The position numbers were made by a program, and so were the translations under genes. DNA of 64,000 nucleotides, taken from the NCBI RefSeq assembly GCF_014203645.1, contig NZ_JACHJL010000004.1, forward strand, positions 186,001 through 250,000, written 5' to 3'. Below the pieces are notes generated by a model that worked only from the letters and a program-made list of their open reading frames with translations, ran no database searches and was not told where the DNA came from. Positions 1-11,812 of the stretch are shown here, one piece after another. Source of the stretch: Streptomyces zagrosensis. GTDB lineage: Bacteria > Actinomycetota > Actinomycetes > Streptomycetales > Streptomycetaceae. The number at the start of each line of letters is the position of its first letter. Position 1 is the first letter of the stretch.

Positions 1-37
1 GGGCCGTTACATCGATGTCATGAGGAGAGGTCGTCAC
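1..37 (-). CDS. 5' end of a further gene in the NRPS operon (cut by window edge)
   Basis: A perfect AGGAGG ribosome site (complement of 45-50) sits seven bases ahead of a GTG codon at 37, and the frame stays open to the window edge, reading VTTSPHDIDVTA. The gene lies directly downstream of sbnB on the same strand, so it is probably the next gene of the operon. Too little is visible to name a product. Confidence 0.55.
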   Translation of the reverse strand, partial: MTTSPHDIDVTA

Positions 38-62
38 CCCTGTGCCTCCTGCCGCTGATGGG

Positions 63-1064
63 CTACCAGCGCTTGGTTTCGCCGATGAAGTCCGGGATGT
101 CGATGGCGCTGCCCTGCCGCTTCGCCTCGTGGAGGACGTGGTGGCCAACGGCGAGATCGAGGATGCCAAGGCCGAACGGGGAGAAGACGGTCGGCTTGTC
201 GGGGTCGATGGTGACATCGCCCTGGAGCAGGGCGCCCAGGGTGCCGGTGATGAACTCGCGGCCACCGGTGAGCTGTTCGGCCAGGTGGGGGGACGTTTGG
301 GCCTTGAGGCAGTGATCCACGTCGTCCACGATGTTGTTGCTGCCCAGGAGGAGTTCTGGGGCGATGTCACGCAGGGACACGTTCAAGAGGACCTGTCCGG
401 GGCGCAGCGCGGTGTCCGCGGGCACGTATGGGGCGGCGGCCGTGGTCGCGAAGACCACCAGGTCCCTGTCGAGGGCGTCGTCCAGGGTGCCGATGCTGAC
501 CGGGACGCCGAAGCGCGCGGCGGCGTGCTCGCTCAGGTGACCCGCGCTGGTGGCGTCTAGGTCGTGCACCAGCACCTCGGCGACCTGTACGCCGCCCGCG
601 TGCAGATAGTCGATGATCGTGCGGGCGATAACGCCCGCGCCCACGACCGCGAGCCGCACCGGCTCGGTGCCGGTGATCAGCTCGGAGGCCGCGACGGCAG
701 CGGAGGCTGCGGTGCGTACCGCGCTGATGCCCGCGGCCTCAAGGCAGGCCAGCGGGTAGCCGGTGGCGTAGTCGTTGAGCAGCAGCGTTGCCGAGGCGCG
801 CGGCAGTCCCTCCTTGATGTTGTCGGGGAAGCTGGCGATCCACTTCATGCCGATGGTGTCCACCTCGCCGCCGAGGTAGGAGGGCAGCGCGATGACCCGC
901 GCGTTGGGCTTGTCGGGGAAGCGCAGGAAGTAGCTGTCGGGGTTGACCGAAAGTCCCTGCTCGTGGGCGACGTAGGTCTCGGCGACGATGCGCAGGACGT
1001 CCTTGTGCGCTCCGGCCAGGACGGTGGACACGGCCGCACCGGGGACGACGAAGAAGTGGGACAT
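63..1064 (-). CDS. sbnB: 2,3-diaminopropionate biosynthesis dehydrogenase SbnB
   Basis: This 333-residue protein belongs to the ornithine cyclodeaminase/mu-crystallin family, with a Rossmann motif GAGVIA at about 142-147, the substrate segment KWIASFP (74-80) and RTAASAA (117-123). In the staphyloferrin B pathway, SbnB oxidises N-(1-amino-1-carboxyethyl)-glutamate with NAD+ to release L-2,3-diaminopropionate (Dap) and 2-oxoglutarate. It follows an sbnA homologue on the same strand after about 220 bases and belongs to the NRPS operon. The pairing with SbnA is what separates it from a plain ornithine cyclodeaminase. The start ATG at 1064 is preceded by a GAAAAGGAAA-like ribosome site. Confidence 0.88.
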   Translation of the reverse strand: MSHFFVVPGAAVSTVLAGAHKDVLRIVAETYVAHEQGLSVNPDSYFLRFPDKPNARVIALPSYLGGEVDTIGMKWIASFPDNIKEGLPRASATLLLNDYATGYPLACLEAAGISAVRTAASAAVAASELITGTEPVRLAVVGAGVIARTIIDYLHAGGVQVAEVLVHDLDATSAGHLSEHAAARFGVPVSIGTLDDALDRDLVVFATTAAAPYVPADTALRPGQVLLNVSLRDIAPELLLGSNNIVDDVDHCLKAQTSPHLAEQLTGGREFITGTLGALLQGDVTIDPDKPTVFSPFGLGILDLAVGHHVLHEAKRQGSAIDIPDFIGETKRW

Positions 1065-1284
1065 GGGCGTTTCCTTTTCGGGCTTTCGGGCTTTCGGGCT
1101 GTGTGGAGTACAGGCTGTTTGCGGTACGGGCTGGTCTGGGTGGTTCGGCTGGTGAGAGTTCGGCTGGTCGGGGGGCAGGCTTGACGCGGTGCGGGCCTTG
1201 GAGCTTGGCTGATCGGGGCTCGGGCTGATCGGGGCTCGGGCTTGATCAAGGATTGGCCTCGGCGGCGCTCGGGCCCGTGGAGGC
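1065..1284. repeat. sbnA-sbnB spacer with short direct repeats
   Basis: The spacer contains no gene. It holds runs of short direct repeats: GGCTTTCG copied in tandem near 1080-1100, and GATCGGGGCTCGGGCT units between about 1210 and 1246. The repeats look like replication-slippage products rather than operators, and similar tracts recur through the window. Confidence 0.5.
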
Positions 1285-2265
1285 TTAGGTGGTGGCGATG
1301 GGGCCGAGGCCGGCCAGTTCGGGGACGTCGGTGTAGCGCTCGGCGACCCAGGTGTCGGAGTAGACGGTGTCCACGTACTTGTCGCCCAGGTCCGGCGAGA
1401 TGACGGCTACCCGGGACCCTTCGGGCAGCGTCGGGGCGAACTGCTGCACGGCGGCGAGTACGGTGCCGGTCGAGCCACCGACCAGCAGCCCGTACCGCTC
1501 GGCGACCCGGCGGCACATCGCCACCGTGTCGGCCTCCGCGATGAGGGTCTTTTCGAAGCGGCCGGTGTCGGCGAAGAGTTCGGGCCGCCGGCTGGCACCG
1601 AGGCCGGGGATGAAGCGGGGGGCCGCTGGCATACCGAAGGTGACCGAGCCCACCGAGTCCACGGCGACGACGCGGGTGGTCGGGCTGTGTTCGGCGAAAT
1701 ACTCGACGCAGCCCATCAGGGTGCCGGTGGTGCCGACGCCGACGAACAGCGCATCCACGGTGCCGAGCCCCTCGTGGATGGCGGCGGCGGTCCGGTCGCG
1801 GTGGGCCCGCACCCCGGCGGGGTTGGCGTACTGGTTGAGCCACACCAGGTCCGGGTCCTGGGCAAGGCGCTGGTGAATGTAGTTGATCCGGGTGTGCAGG
1901 AAGCCGCCCTGCGCGTCCCGGGTCGTCACCACCACCACATCGGTGCCCAGGCTCTCCATCACGCGGATGGAGTGCCGGGCGGCATTGGGGTCGGTGACCA
2001 CGGTGAGCGCGTAACCCTTCGCCGTGCACGCCACCGACAGGGCGACGCCGAGGTTGCCCGACGATGACTCGATGATGCGGGAGCCGGGATGCAGCGAGCC
2101 TGCTCGCTCCAGCGACTCGATCAGGGCGACGGCGGTCTTGAGCTTGACCGACCCCGCGGGGTTGAGGCCCTCCAGCTTGAGAAATACCTCGCTGGTAGCG
2201 AGGAAGCCGGGCAGGCGGAGGAAGACGTCGTCCATGACGACATCGGAGGCTCTTTCGAAGATCAT
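1285..2265 (-). CDS. sbnA: 2,3-diaminopropionate biosynthesis protein SbnA (PLP-dependent)
   Basis: This 326-residue protein is a fold-type II PLP enzyme of the cysteine synthase family. The PLP lysine is expected in NPAGSVKLK (about Lys41), the substrate loop is SSSGNLG (68-74), and a glycine-rich phosphate loop GVGTTGT follows. SbnA enzymes condense O-phospho-L-serine with L-glutamate to give the precursor that SbnB turns into L-Dap. The start is set at the ATG at 2265, which has an AAGGAC ribosome site, instead of an upstream in-frame ATG that would add a basic stretch foreign to the family. It lies between the NRPS gene and sbnB in one operon. Confidence 0.9.
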   Translation of the reverse strand: MIFERASDVVMDDVFLRLPGFLATSEVFLKLEGLNPAGSVKLKTAVALIESLERAGSLHPGSRIIESSSGNLGVALSVACTAKGYALTVVTDPNAARHSIRVMESLGTDVVVVTTRDAQGGFLHTRINYIHQRLAQDPDLVWLNQYANPAGVRAHRDRTAAAIHEGLGTVDALFVGVGTTGTLMGCVEYFAEHSPTTRVVAVDSVGSVTFGMPAAPRFIPGLGASRRPELFADTGRFEKTLIAEADTVAMCRRVAERYGLLVGGSTGTVLAAVQQFAPTLPEGSRVAVISPDLGDKYVDTVYSDTWVAERYTDVPELAGLGPIATT

Positions 2266-2455
2266 GTCTGTCCTTCTGCCTGGCCCGCGAGATCGTCGCG
2301 GGACCAGGCCGGTCCACACCTGACAGCTCGGTTGATGGGCGTGACGGACGTGCTCGGTTGGCCCGGCCCCCAGGAAGCGGGCGCCAGCGGCGGATGGCGT
2401 CTGCTCCCCGGCGAGCCGCTTTCACGTGGTCGGGGCAGCGGTTATCGGAGCTTCC

Positions 2456-5400
2456 CTATGGGCGCCGGGGCGCGGCACCCTCCACCGTGCTGAGGTGCTT
2501 TTCGATGACGGCCGCGATCTCGGCGAGCGGCCCGGGGGCGGTCATGTGCAGGTGGTGGCAATCGACCACGTGGTCCAGGACCCGGCCGGTGACGTACGGC
2601 TTCCACAGCCCGGCCAGCGAGCCTTCCTGTGGCATGTCGCGCCCGGCCGTGAAGAACAGCAGATCGCCGTCGTACGGGCGGGCCGGTGGCTCCGCGCCGA
2701 TGCCTGCCTCATTGCGGAAGGTGGTGTACACCGCTCGCAGCGTGTCCGCTTCCAGGGCGGCCAGGGGGGAGCCCGCGGCGGCGAGCGCCCTGGCCGCGGG
2801 GGTGCCGCCGTCGCCGATGGCCTCCCGCAGCGCGTCGAGGGTCAGCGGCTGGTCCCCCAGCGCGCTGCGGTCAAGACCTGCCTCGTGCACCAGGTGTGCG
2901 ACGAACTCTTCCTCGTCGGGCAGCGCCCCGGGCTCGTCGGCGTACGGCTCCGCGTCCAAGATCGCCACCAGGGCGACCTGTTGGCCGAGTTGGCGCAGGT
3001 GCACCGCGACCTCGTGGGCGATCCGGCCGCCCCAGGACCAGCCGAGCAGGTGGTACGGGCCATCTGGTTGGACCGTACGGATCTGCTCGGCGTAGTCGGC
3101 GGCCATCTCGGCCGTGGTGGCGGGCGCCAGGTCGGGGCGGGTCAGGCTTGCGGCCTGGAGTCCGTAGAGGGGCTGTTCGGCGTCGAGCAGGCCGACCAAC
3201 CGGGCGTAGGGCCAGGCCAGGCCGCTGGCCGGGTGGATGCAGAACAGCGGGGGCCGGCTGCCGGTGCGGCGCAGCGGCAGCAGTACGCCGAGGCCGGCCG
3301 CGCGGTCGTCGGTGCCCAGGCACACGGCGAGGCCCGCGACGGTGGGCGCCTCGAACAGCAGCCGCACCGGGAGGCGTACGCCCAGGGCCGCGCGCACCCG
3401 GGCGGCGAGTCGGGTGGCGAGCAGGGAGTGGCCGCCGAGGTCGAAGAAGTCGTCGTCCACGCCGACCGATGGCACGCCGAGCACCTCGGCGAAGATGGCG
3501 CACAGCGCCTTCTCGCGCTCGGTGGCGGGGGCGCGTCCGGTGCCGGCGGCAGGCAGGTCTGGCTCGGGCAGTTGCTTGCGGTCCACCTTGCCGTTGTCGC
3601 TCAGTGGCAGGGCCGCCAGCGAGATGAGCACGGAGGGGATCATGGCGGTGGTGAGGGCGCCGGTGATGCCGGCGCGGACCGTGTCCGGTGCGGCGTCGCC
3701 GGTGTAGTAGCCGATCAGTCGGTGGTGCCCGGCGGGTTCGGTGCGGACGGTGACGACGGCATCGCGTACGCCATCGGTGGCGCGCAACGCGCTTTCCACC
3801 TCGGCGAGTTCGATGCGCTGGCCGCGGATCTTGACCTGGTGGTCGTTGCGGCCCAGGAACTCCAGGTGCCCGCCTGGCCGATAGCGCACCTGGTCACCGG
3901 TTCGGTACAGCCGCGCACCGCGCTGTCCGGAGAAGGGATCGGGGAGGAAGGCGTCGGCCGTCTTGGCCGGGTCGCCGATGTAGCCGTAGCCGACGCCGGT
4001 GCCGCCGACGTACAACTCGCCCACCGCGCCGAGCGCGACCGGACGGAGGTGCGGGTCCAGGACGTAGAGCTGGGTGTTGCGGATGACGCGGCCGATCGGC
4101 ACTCGCTGCCCGGTGGTCAGCGGCGTGTCCGCCGTCAGCCAGGCGTGGGTGACGTCATCCGAGCACTCGGTGGGCCCGTACGCGTTGATGAGCGGGATGC
4201 CGGGGAAGCGTTCGAACCAGCGTACGCACAGGTCAGGCGCCAGGGCCTCACCCGTCACCATCAACCAGCGCAGGTGCGGTAGTTGGGGTGTGTCGCCGGT
4301 GAGGTCCCAGCCGTCCAGGGCGGTGCGCAGCAGTGCGGGCACCACCTCGACGCCGGTGATCTGTTCGTCGGCGACCTGGCCGAAGAGTTGGTCCGGGTCG
4401 GCCACCAGGTCGTCACCGGCGATGCGGGTGCGCCCGCCGACGACGAGTGCGGTGAGCATCTGCCAGACGGAGATGTCGAAGCTCAGGGGCGCGTTTTGCA
4501 GCACGCTGTCGGACGCGGTGAGCGTGAGGTCTTCGACCTTGGCGAGTAGGTGGTTGTTCATTCCGCGGCGGTGCACCATCGCGCCCTTGGGGCGGCCGGT
4601 GGTGCCGGAGGTGAACAGGATGTACGCGAGGTCGTCGGGGGTGCCCACGGGCTGGGCCAGTGCGCCCGGCGCATCGCAGCTCGTGTCGAACTCAAGGACC
4701 GGTATGTCCCCACCCGCCGCCGCGGCCAACTCTTCGGCGGCAGCCGCGTGTGCGGGGTCGGTGAGCACGGCGCGCGCGCCGCTGCGGGCGAGCATGTCGG
4801 CGTTGCGTGCGGCCGGTCCTGTGGGGTCAAGCGGGAGGTAGGCGGCGCCGGCGCCCAGGATGCCGAGGAGGGCGGTGGGCACGGCGGCCGAGCGCTTGGC
4901 GAACACGGCCACCACGGCGTTCGGCCCGGCTCCGGCCGAGGTCAGTCGGCGCGTGAGCGCGGACGCCCGGCCGGCCAGCGTGGCGTAGTCCGTCTCGCCC
5001 TGGTCGTCCACGAGGGCGATGGCCTGTGGCGTGTCGGCGGCGAACTGCTGGATGCGGGCCACCACGTCGATCAGGTCGGTGGGCCGCTCGCTGCGGTTGA
5101 ACTCGCGCAGCAACTCGTCGCGTTCGGCGGCTGCGAGTACGTCGATCTCGCCGATCGGGATCGACGGATGGGCAGCAATGTGCCGCAGCACCCGCAGCAG
5201 GCGCTCCACGAGGGCGCGTGCGGTGGGCGGGTCGAAGAGTTCGGTGCTGTAGTCCAGCCTGCCGGTCATCCCGGCCGGGCTCGCCGCATGGGTGGTGGCG
5301 CTGAGCTCGAAGGAGAGGTCAAAAGGGACGGCGGCGGCACCGACCGGTGTGACGGCGGCGGTGAGGCCAGGGAACGCGAGTTCTTCATCGGCGTTTTCTT

Positions 5401-8400
5401 GGACGCCCAACTCCACCTGGAACAGCGGGTTGCGGCCGGCCACGCGCGCCGGGTTGAGCACCTCCACCAGCCGTTCGAAGGGCACGTCCTGGTGCGCGTA
5501 CGCCGCGAGGTCGCTTTGCCGTACTCGCTCAAGGAGCTCGCCGAAGGCCGGATCGCCGCTGACGTCGGTGCGGAGCACCAGCGAGTTGACGAAGAAGCCG
5601 ACGAGGTCGTCCAGGGCCGTATCGGCGCGGCCTGCTACCGGTGTGCCGATGGGGATGTCGGTGCCGGCGCCGAGCCGGTGCAGCAGGGCCGCCAGCGCGG
5701 CCTGCACGACCATGAACAAGCTGGCCTGCCGCTGGCCTGCGAGCTGGGTGAGGGCCGCGTGTAGGTCGGCGTCCACCGTGAACAGTTCGACTCCGCCACG
5801 GTTGCCGCTGGTCGCCGGGCGCGGGCGGTCGGTGGGCAGGGCCAGTTCGCCGGGCAGGTCGGCCAGGGCGCTCTTCCAGTGGGTGAGCTGCTGGGTGATG
5901 AGGCTGCCGGGGTCGTCTTCGGAGCCGATGCGTGTCCGCTGCCAGGCGGCGTAGTCGGCGTACTGGACGGGCAGCGGCTGCCAGTCGGGCGCCGCCTGCC
6001 GTAGCCGTGCCGCGTACGCCTGTGACAGGTCTCGGGTCAGCGGGCCCATCGACCAGCCGTCGGCCGCGATGTGGTGCACGACCAGGAGCAACACGTGGGC
6101 GCGCTCCGCCAAGGTGAACAGCGTGGCACGTAGCGGAGGTTGGGAACGCAGGTCGAAGGGTTGGAAGGTAGCGGCGACCGCCGCGTCGGCCAACTCTGCC
6201 TCGGTGGTCGGCACGATCGAGAGTTGCGGGGTTGCCTCGTGGATGGGCAGCACCACCTGGTGCGGCTCGCCGTCGTGCTCGGGGTAAACGGTGCGCAGCA
6301 CCTCGTGCCGCTCCACCACGTCCGAAAGGGCGCGGCCCAGCGCCTCCCGGTCGAGGTCGCCGTCCAGCCGGATGGCCAGGGGGATCTTGTACGGGGAGTG
6401 TTCGGGGTCCATGGTGTCCAAGAACCACAGCCGGCGCTGGCCGAACGAGGCCGGTACGATGGCGCCGCGGGGCATGGGCCGTAGGGCAGGGCCCGCGCTC
6501 GGGGCGTCGCCCAGTTGTCCGGCGAGGTCGGCGACGGTCGGTGTGTCGAAGATGGCTCGGACCGGGAGTTCGGCGTCCAAGACGGTGCGTACCCGCGAGG
6601 CAAGGCGCATGGCGAGCAGCGAGTTGCCGCCCAGGTCGAAGAAGCTGTCGTCGATGCCGATGCGCTCTCCGCCGAGGGTTTCGGTGAACAGGCCGCACAG
6701 CGTCTCTTCCAACGCGGTGCGTGGCGCCCGGCTGGTGGCGAGTCCGGAGAGTTCGGGCGCCGGCAAGCTGTTGCGGTCCAGCTTGCCGTTGGGGGTCAGC
6801 GGGAGCCCGTCAAGCACCACGACGGCGACCGGGACCATATAGTCGGGCAGCCGCTCGGCGGCGTGCCTGCGCAGCGCCGCGGGGAACTCTCCGGCCCCCA
6901 GCGTCGGGGCCACACCCGCCTGTTCGGTGGGCACCACATAGGCGATGAGTTGCTTGCCGCCACCCGCACCGCCACCACCCGCACTGCCGCCACCCGCGCT
7001 GTCACGGGCCAGTATCGCGGCCTGCGCCACGTCGGCATGGCTGTGCAGTACGGCCTCGATCTCGCCGAGTTCGACCCGAAAGCCGCGGATCTTGACCTGC
7101 TCGTCGGCGCGCCCGATGTACTCAAGGTCGCCGCTGGCCAGCCAGCGCACCAGGTCGCCGGTGCGGTACATCCGCTCGCCCGTCCCGAAGGGGCATGGCA
7201 GGTAGCGGTCGGCGGTCAGCCCCGGGCGGCCGAGGTAGCCGCGGGAGACGCCGGCGCCGGCGACGTACAGTTCGCCGACGACGCCAACGGGGGTGGGCGC
7301 GTAGTCGCCGTCCAGGACGTATACGCGGCCGTTCCACACCGGGCGGCCGATGTTTTGCCCGCTGGTGCCGCGCATGTGCTGCGGGCTGGTGGCGTCGGCG
7401 GTGCACTCGGTTGGCCCGTAGCAGTTGTACGTCTCAAGGCCGGGGACCGCATCGACCTCGGCGAGTAGCGCCTCGCTGATCGCTTCGCCGCCCATCACGA
7501 GCACAGCGGGATGGCGGCCGTCGAGGAGCCCGGCCAGCAGCAGTTGCTCGGCGAAGGACGGGGTGACGTCCACGATGTCGATGCGCTGCTCGCGGGTGAA
7601 GCGTACGAATGCGGCCGGGTCGTATCGGCATTCGTCATCGACCAGGTGCAGTTCGTGCCCGTCGAGCATCCACATCATGCCCGCCACCGACGCGTCGAAG
7701 GAGATCGACGCGGCCAGCGCCATCCGCAGCCGCTCGGCGCCGGCCCGGCGTGCGGCGGGGCGGAAGTAGTCGCTGCGGTGGTTGTGGAAGAGGTTGACGG
7801 CGTTGCGGTGCTCGATCACCACGCCCTTGGGGGTGCCGGTCGAGCCGGAGGTGTAGATCACGTACGCGGCGTGCGCCGGCTCCAGCGGTGTGGTGCGGTC
7901 GGCGTTGGTGAGGTTCGCGCCGGATTGCCCGGCGGCCTCTTCCGCGATGCCGGGGTCGTCAAGAAGTAGCGTGCCGGTGCCCGCCGGGAGCGCGGCGGCG
8001 TCCTGGCTGGTGGTGACCACGAGGACCGGCGCGGCGTCGGTGACCAGGTGGGCGATGCGCGAGGTGGGGTACTCGGGGTCGATGGGCACATAGGCGGCGC
8101 CCGTCTTTTGGATGGCGAGCACCGCGGGCATCATCGCGGCCGAGTGCCGCAGCGACAGGCCCACCAGGCATTCGGGTCCAGCTCCGCGGGCGATGAGCAC
8201 CCGGGCCAGCCGGTTGGCCCGCTCGTTGAGCTCGGCGAAGGTCAGCGCCTGGCCTAAGAACACCGCGGCGACCGCGTCCGGCGTGCGCGCCACCTGCTCC
8301 TCGAACAGTTCGGGCAGCGTCACCGGGGGCACCGGGTGGGTGGTGTCGTTCCACTCGACCAGGAGGCGTTGCCGCTCGGTCGGGCCCAGCAGATCGACCG

Positions 8401-9697
8401 CGGACAGCGGCTGGTCGGGGTCGGCGGCGAACGCGGTCAGCAGCCGCACCAGCCAGCTAAGGATGCGGTCCGCGCTCTCCGCGTCGAGCACATCGCTCTG
8501 GTGGTCAAGGCGTAGCCGCAGGTCGGGGCCCGGCAGGACGGTCAGGCCGAGCGGGTAGTGCGTGGCGTCTATGTCGTACGCGTCGATGATGCGCGGTTGC
8601 GCGGTGTCGTCGGTGGGCCGCTCCGGGTAGTTCTGGAACACCATCAAGGTGTCGAACAGCGGCCCGGAGCCGGCTAGTTGCTGAATTTCGGTGAGCCCCA
8701 GGTTGTGGTGCGGCAGCAGTCGGGCCTGCTCGTGTTGGAGGGTGCTGAGCAGCGTGGCGAGCGAGGCCCGGGAGGTGACGCGCAGCCGCGCCGGGACGGT
8801 GTTGATGAGCAGCCCGATGATCCGGTCCACGCCGGGGACCTCGGCGGGGCGGCTGGAGACGGTGACGCCGAAGACCACGTCGTCGCGGCCGGTGAGGCGG
8901 GCGATGGCCAGCGCCCAGGCGCCTTGGACCACGGTGTTCAAGGTGAGCAGGCTGCTGCGGGCCCGCGCGGTCAGGGCCGCGGTGACCTCCTCGCCAAGCC
9001 CGACCTCCACCGTGCGTGGCTGCGCTGCCGCCGCCTGCCCGGTGGCGTCCGGGGCGACCAGCGTGGGCCCGTCGAGACCGGCGAGCGCCTCGCGCCACGC
9101 CTCGCGCCCCGCGGCCCGATCCTGGTTGCCCAGCCATTCCAGGTAGCTCTTGTACGGGACGACATCGGGCAGGCCGGTACTGGCGCCGCGCTGCCGGTAG
9201 AGGGTCAGCAACTCGTCCACCAGCGGGGGGATGGACCAGCCGTCGAGCAGGATGTGGTGGTGGGTCATCACCAGCCGCCAGCGCGTGGCGGTGCGTCGGA
9301 TCAGCGTGAAGCGCAGCAGCGGCGGCTTGGCCAGGTCGAACGGGACCGCCTGGTCGGCGGCCATCAGCCGGGTGAGCTCGGCGTCGCGCTCGGGCTCTGC
9401 GAGGCCGGACAGGTCGTATTCGTGGAGCGGTACCTGCACGGTGGCGGGGATGAGCTGGGCGGGCGTGCCCTGCTTCTTGGCCATGCGGAAGCACGCACGC
9501 AAGGGGGCGTGACGCTCCGTCAGAGCGCGGATGGCGTGCCGCAGGGACTCCGCCTCGACGTGCCCTTCGAGCTCGATCACCATTTGCGGCATGTAGATGC
9601 CGGCGGCCTGCTCGTCGTACAGCGAGAGGAACAGCATCCCCTCCTGCAAGGGCGACAGCGGCCAAATGTCGCTCAGCCCCCGGCTGTCAGAACTCAT
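2456..9697 (-). CDS. NRPS, C-A-T-C-A-T-TE (two modules plus thioesterase)
   Basis: This 2413-residue synthetase has, in order: C1 (about 10-430, HHILLDGW near 150); A1 (455-970, [11 protein letters not shown] near 615 and YGPTE near 759); T1 (LGGNSL near 1022); C2 (1075-1500, HHIAADGW near 1210); A2 (1540-2035, [11 protein letters not shown] near 1693 and YGPTE near 1839); T2 (LGGHSL near 2086); and TE (GWSWGG near 2219, His near 2379). Hand alignment to the GrsA pocket gives roughly DAADVGCAD for A1 and DIWEMTADD for A2. I do not assign substrates from these, though A1 has some resemblance to arginine-type codes. The start overlaps the end of the A-T gene by 11 bases (ATGAGTTCTGA), so translation is probably coupled. 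C1 resembles D-C-L domains although no epimerase domain is encoded upstream. Confidence 0.93.
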   Translation of the reverse strand: MSSDSRGLSDIWPLSPLQEGMLFLSLYDEQAAGIYMPQMVIELEGHVEAESLRHAIRALTERHAPLRACFRMAKKQGTPAQLIPATVQVPLHEYDLSGLAEPERDAELTRLMAADQAVPFDLAKPPLLRFTLIRRTATRWRLVMTHHHILLDGWSIPPLVDELLTLYRQRGASTGLPDVVPYKSYLEWLGNQDRAAGREAWREALAGLDGPTLVAPDATGQAAAAQPRTVEVGLGEEVTAALTARARSSLLTLNTVVQGAWALAIARLTGRDDVVFGVTVSSRPAEVPGVDRIIGLLINTVPARLRVTSRASLATLLSTLQHEQARLLPHHNLGLTEIQQLAGSGPLFDTLMVFQNYPERPTDDTAQPRIIDAYDIDATHYPLGLTVLPGPDLRLRLDHQSDVLDAESADRILSWLVRLLTAFAADPDQPLSAVDLLGPTERQRLLVEWNDTTHPVPPVTLPELFEEQVARTPDAVAAVFLGQALTFAELNERANRLARVLIARGAGPECLVGLSLRHSAAMMPAVLAIQKTGAAYVPIDPEYPTSRIAHLVTDAAPVLVVTTSQDAAALPAGTGTLLLDDPGIAEEAAGQSGANLTNADRTTPLEPAHAAYVIYTSGSTGTPKGVVIEHRNAVNLFHNHRSDYFRPAARRAGAERLRMALAASISFDASVAGMMWMLDGHELHLVDDECRYDPAAFVRFTREQRIDIVDVTPSFAEQLLLAGLLDGRHPAVLVMGGEAISEALLAEVDAVPGLETYNCYGPTECTADATSPQHMRGTSGQNIGRPVWNGRVYVLDGDYAPTPVGVVGELYVAGAGVSRGYLGRPGLTADRYLPCPFGTGERMYRTGDLVRWLASGDLEYIGRADEQVKIRGFRVELGEIEAVLHSHADVAQAAILARDSAGGGSAGGGGAGGGKQLIAYVVPTEQAGVAPTLGAGEFPAALRRHAAERLPDYMVPVAVVVLDGLPLTPNGKLDRNSLPAPELSGLATSRAPRTALEETLCGLFTETLGGERIGIDDSFFDLGGNSLLAMRLASRVRTVLDAELPVRAIFDTPTVADLAGQLGDAPSAGPALRPMPRGAIVPASFGQRRLWFLDTMDPEHSPYKIPLAIRLDGDLDREALGRALSDVVERHEVLRTVYPEHDGEPHQVVLPIHEATPQLSIVPTTEAELADAAVAATFQPFDLRSQPPLRATLFTLAERAHVLLLVVHHIAADGWSMGPLTRDLSQAYAARLRQAAPDWQPLPVQYADYAAWQRTRIGSEDDPGSLITQQLTHWKSALADLPGELALPTDRPRPATSGNRGGVELFTVDADLHAALTQLAGQRQASLFMVVQAALAALLHRLGAGTDIPIGTPVAGRADTALDDLVGFFVNSLVLRTDVSGDPAFGELLERVRQSDLAAYAHQDVPFERLVEVLNPARVAGRNPLFQVELGVQENADEELAFPGLTAAVTPVGAAAVPFDLSFELSATTHAASPAGMTGRLDYSTELFDPPTARALVERLLRVLRHIAAHPSIPIGEIDVLAAAERDELLREFNRSERPTDLIDVVARIQQFAADTPQAIALVDDQGETDYATLAGRASALTRRLTSAGAGPNAVVAVFAKRSAAVPTALLGILGAGAAYLPLDPTGPAARNADMLARSGARAVLTDPAHAAAAEELAAAAGGDIPVLEFDTSCDAPGALAQPVGTPDDLAYILFTSGTTGRPKGAMVHRRGMNNHLLAKVEDLTLTASDSVLQNAPLSFDISVWQMLTALVVGGRTRIAGDDLVADPDQLFGQVADEQITGVEVVPALLRTALDGWDLTGDTPQLPHLRWLMVTGEALAPDLCVRWFERFPGIPLINAYGPTECSDDVTHAWLTADTPLTTGQRVPIGRVIRNTQLYVLDPHLRPVALGAVGELYVGGTGVGYGYIGDPAKTADAFLPDPFSGQRGARLYRTGDQVRYRPGGHLEFLGRNDHQVKIRGQRIELAEVESALRATDGVRDAVVTVRTEPAGHHRLIGYYTGDAAPDTVRAGITGALTTAMIPSVLISLAALPLSDNGKVDRKQLPEPDLPAAGTGRAPATEREKALCAIFAEVLGVPSVGVDDDFFDLGGHSLLATRLAARVRAALGVRLPVRLLFEAPTVAGLAVCLGTDDRAAGLGVLLPLRRTGSRPPLFCIHPASGLAWPYARLVGLLDAEQPLYGLQAASLTRPDLAPATTAEMAADYAEQIRTVQPDGPYHLLGWSWGGRIAHEVAVHLRQLGQQVALVAILDAEPYADEPGALPDEEEFVAHLVHEAGLDRSALGDQPLTLDALREAIGDGGTPAARALAAAGSPLAALEADTLRAVYTTFRNEAGIGAEPPARPYDGDLLFFTAGRDMPQEGSLAGLWKPYVTGRVLDHVVDCHHLHMTAPGPLAEIAAVIEKHLSTVEGAAPRRP

Positions 9698-11729
9698 TCG
9701 CCCATTCCCCCGTGAGATCGTCGATGTCTTCCTGGCTCAGCGCCAGCAGCCCCGGGCCGGACGGTGCGCCCCGGCCATCGGCCGCTGGCTGCGGCGTGCC
9801 GACCGGTGGCGTCGCGGGCACCGGCTCCAAGACCTCGGCCAGGGCCGCGACCCGTTGCAGGGCGAACACGTCCTTCGGCGCGAGCAGCCAGCCCGCCTCG
9901 CGGACGCGGGCCGCGAGGCGGATGGCCAGCACGCTGTCCCCGCCAAGGTCGAAGAACGCGTCATCGGGCCCGACCCGGTCGATGCCGAGCACGTCGGCGA
10001 ACAGCGCGCACAGCAACTCTTCGTGTGGGCCGCGTGGTGCGCGGGAGGTGGCTGCGCTGGAGAGTTCGGGGGCTGGGAGGCTGCCGCGGTCCAGCTTGCC
10101 GTTGCGGTTGAGCGGAAATGCGTCAAGCAGCACGATCGCGCTGGGCACCAGATAATCGGGCAGCCGCTCGGTCACATAGCGGCGCAGCGCGGCCGGGTCA
10201 GGCGCGGCTCCTTCGACGGGCACGGCATAGGCGACCAGGCGTTTGCTGCCCGGCCGGTCCTCGCGGGCCAAGGCCACGCTGTCCGCGATGTCGGGGTGCC
10301 CGCTCAGGGCGGCTTCGACCTCGGCTGGCTCGATACGAAAGCCGCGGATCTTCACCTGCTGGTCCACCCGGCCGCGGAACTCCAGGTTGCCGTCCGGCCG
10401 CCACAAGACCAGGTCGCCGGTGCGGTACATCCGCTGCCCCGGGCTGCCGAACGGGCAGGGTAGGAACCGTTCGGCGGTCAGCCCCGGCTGCCGCAGGTAT
10501 CCGCGGGCGAGTCCGGCGCCGGCGATGAACAGCTCGCCCTCGCAGCCCGTGGGCACCGGCCGCAGGTCGGCGTCCAGCACGTACACCTGGGTGTTGAGCA
10601 CGGGTCGGCCGATCGGCGGTACGTCACTGCCCGCGGTGCCCGCGGTGACTTCGGCCGCCACGGCGTCCACGGTCGCCTCGGTCGGCCCGTACGCGTTGAA
10701 CATCCGCCGCCCCGGCGCCCACTGGGCGACGACCGCGCCCGAGAGCACATCGCCGGCGGTCGCGATGGTGCGCAAGGTGCGGTACTTGGCGGGCGGCAGG
10801 GCCGCGAGGACCTGGGGCGGGATGGTCACATGGGAGACGCCCGTCCGGTCGATGAGCGCGCCGAGCTCCTGCCCTGACAGGCAGTCTTGGGGGCGAATGA
10901 TCAGGGCCGCGCCGGAGCACAGCGCCATCAGCAGATCACCGACCGAGCAGTCGAAGTTGAAGGAGGCGAACTGGAGCACGCTGTCGCCCTCGGTGATGGC
11001 GAACCGTTCGATGTGGTCAACCGCCAGGCTGGCCAACCCGCCGTGCGTCACCACCACGCCCTTGGGCGCGCCGGTTGACCCGGAGGTGTGAATGACGTAG
11101 GCAGCGTTGCCGGGGTCGAGCGGGGCCACTCGCTCCGCATCCGTCAGATCCTGCTCCGGCTGCCCGGCGATCTGCTCGGCAACGGCCGGGGCGTCAAGGA
11201 CGAGCCGCTCGGTTTGCGCCGGCAACACCGGGGCAACCGCTTCGGTGGTGAGCACCAGGAGCGGTGCGGCTGAGGACAGGAGTGCCGCGATACGGGGCGC
11301 CGGATACTCCGTATCGATGGGGACCCAGGCCGCACCGGACTTGACCACGGCCAACAACGCCACCAGCGTCTCGGCCGAGCGCGGCAGCGCCACGCCCACC
11401 AGGTCCTCCGGGCCGGCGCCGCGCGCCACCAACGTCCGGGCCAACTGGTTAGCACGGCCGTTTAGTTCACGATAAGTCAGGGCGGTGCGGTCATAGATGA
11501 CGGCCGTGTGGTCGGGTGTTCGCCGAGTCTGTGTCTCCATCAGCTCGGGAAGCGTGGCCGTCAGCCCGTCACGGACCGTGTTGTTCACCGTGGTGTTCAC
11601 CGTGTTGTTCCAAGCCACCCAAGCCGCTTCGGACTCGGTGGCGGGCAGCGGATTCACGTGAATCGAGTCTCCCGCGTCGATGTGTTCAAGCTCCAGGCGC
11701 CTGTCCGTGGGCAGCGGGGCAGCGGTCAC
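9687..11729 (-). CDS. NRPS starter module, A-T
   Basis: This 680-residue protein has one adenylation domain ([14 protein letters not shown] near 205-218, NAYGPTE near 345) and one carrier domain (LGGDSV near 595). No condensation domain precedes them, so it should load the first residue. Hand alignment gives a pocket near DCGTAAAVD, for which I know no confident match. The C-terminus (about 640-680) ends in [16 protein letters not shown] sequence, a pattern common at docking ends of NRPS proteins. The N-terminal linker contains an in-frame [12 protein letters not shown] repeat. The start is a GTG at 11729. It is translationally coupled to the two-module NRPS that follows. Confidence 0.9.
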   Translation of the reverse strand: MTAAPLPTDRRLELEHIDAGDSIHVNPLPATESEAAWVAWNNTVNTTVNNTVRDGLTATLPELMETQTRRTPDHTAVIYDRTALTYRELNGRANQLARTLVARGAGPEDLVGVALPRSAETLVALLAVVKSGAAWVPIDTEYPAPRIAALLSSAAPLLVLTTEAVAPVLPAQTERLVLDAPAVAEQIAGQPEQDLTDAERVAPLDPGNAAYVIHTSGSTGAPKGVVVTHGGLASLAVDHIERFAITEGDSVLQFASFNFDCSVGDLLMALCSGAALIIRPQDCLSGQELGALIDRTGVSHVTIPPQVLAALPPAKYRTLRTIATAGDVLSGAVVAQWAPGRRMFNAYGPTEATVDAVAAEVTAGTAGSDVPPIGRPVLNTQVYVLDADLRPVPTGCEGELFIAGAGLARGYLRQPGLTAERFLPCPFGSPGQRMYRTGDLVLWRPDGNLEFRGRVDQQVKIRGFRIEPAEVEAALSGHPDIADSVALAREDRPGSKRLVAYAVPVEGAAPDPAALRRYVTERLPDYLVPSAIVLLDAFPLNRNGKLDRGSLPAPELSSAATSRAPRGPHEELLCALFADVLGIDRVGPDDAFFDLGGDSVLAIRLAARVREAGWLLAPKDVFALQRVAALAEVLEPVPATPPVGTPQPAADGRGAPSGPGLLALSQEDIDDLTGEWANEF

Positions 11730-11812
11730 CGCACGGCGGACCCGTCCCTGCGGCGGGGCGCCTTACCGGCACCTCGCGCGCCGCCGCCTCAGCGGTCAGC
11801 GAACGCCGGCTT

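Noticed and set aside
845..2425. 526-codon minus frame overlapping sbnA and sbnB
   Set aside because: Arg/Pro-rich out-of-frame reading of two well-supported genes.
2426..4282. 618-codon open frame on the + strand inside the NRPS gene
   Set aside because: It is the antisense shadow of high-GC coding sequence; the translation has no domain and the minus strand is clearly an NRPS.
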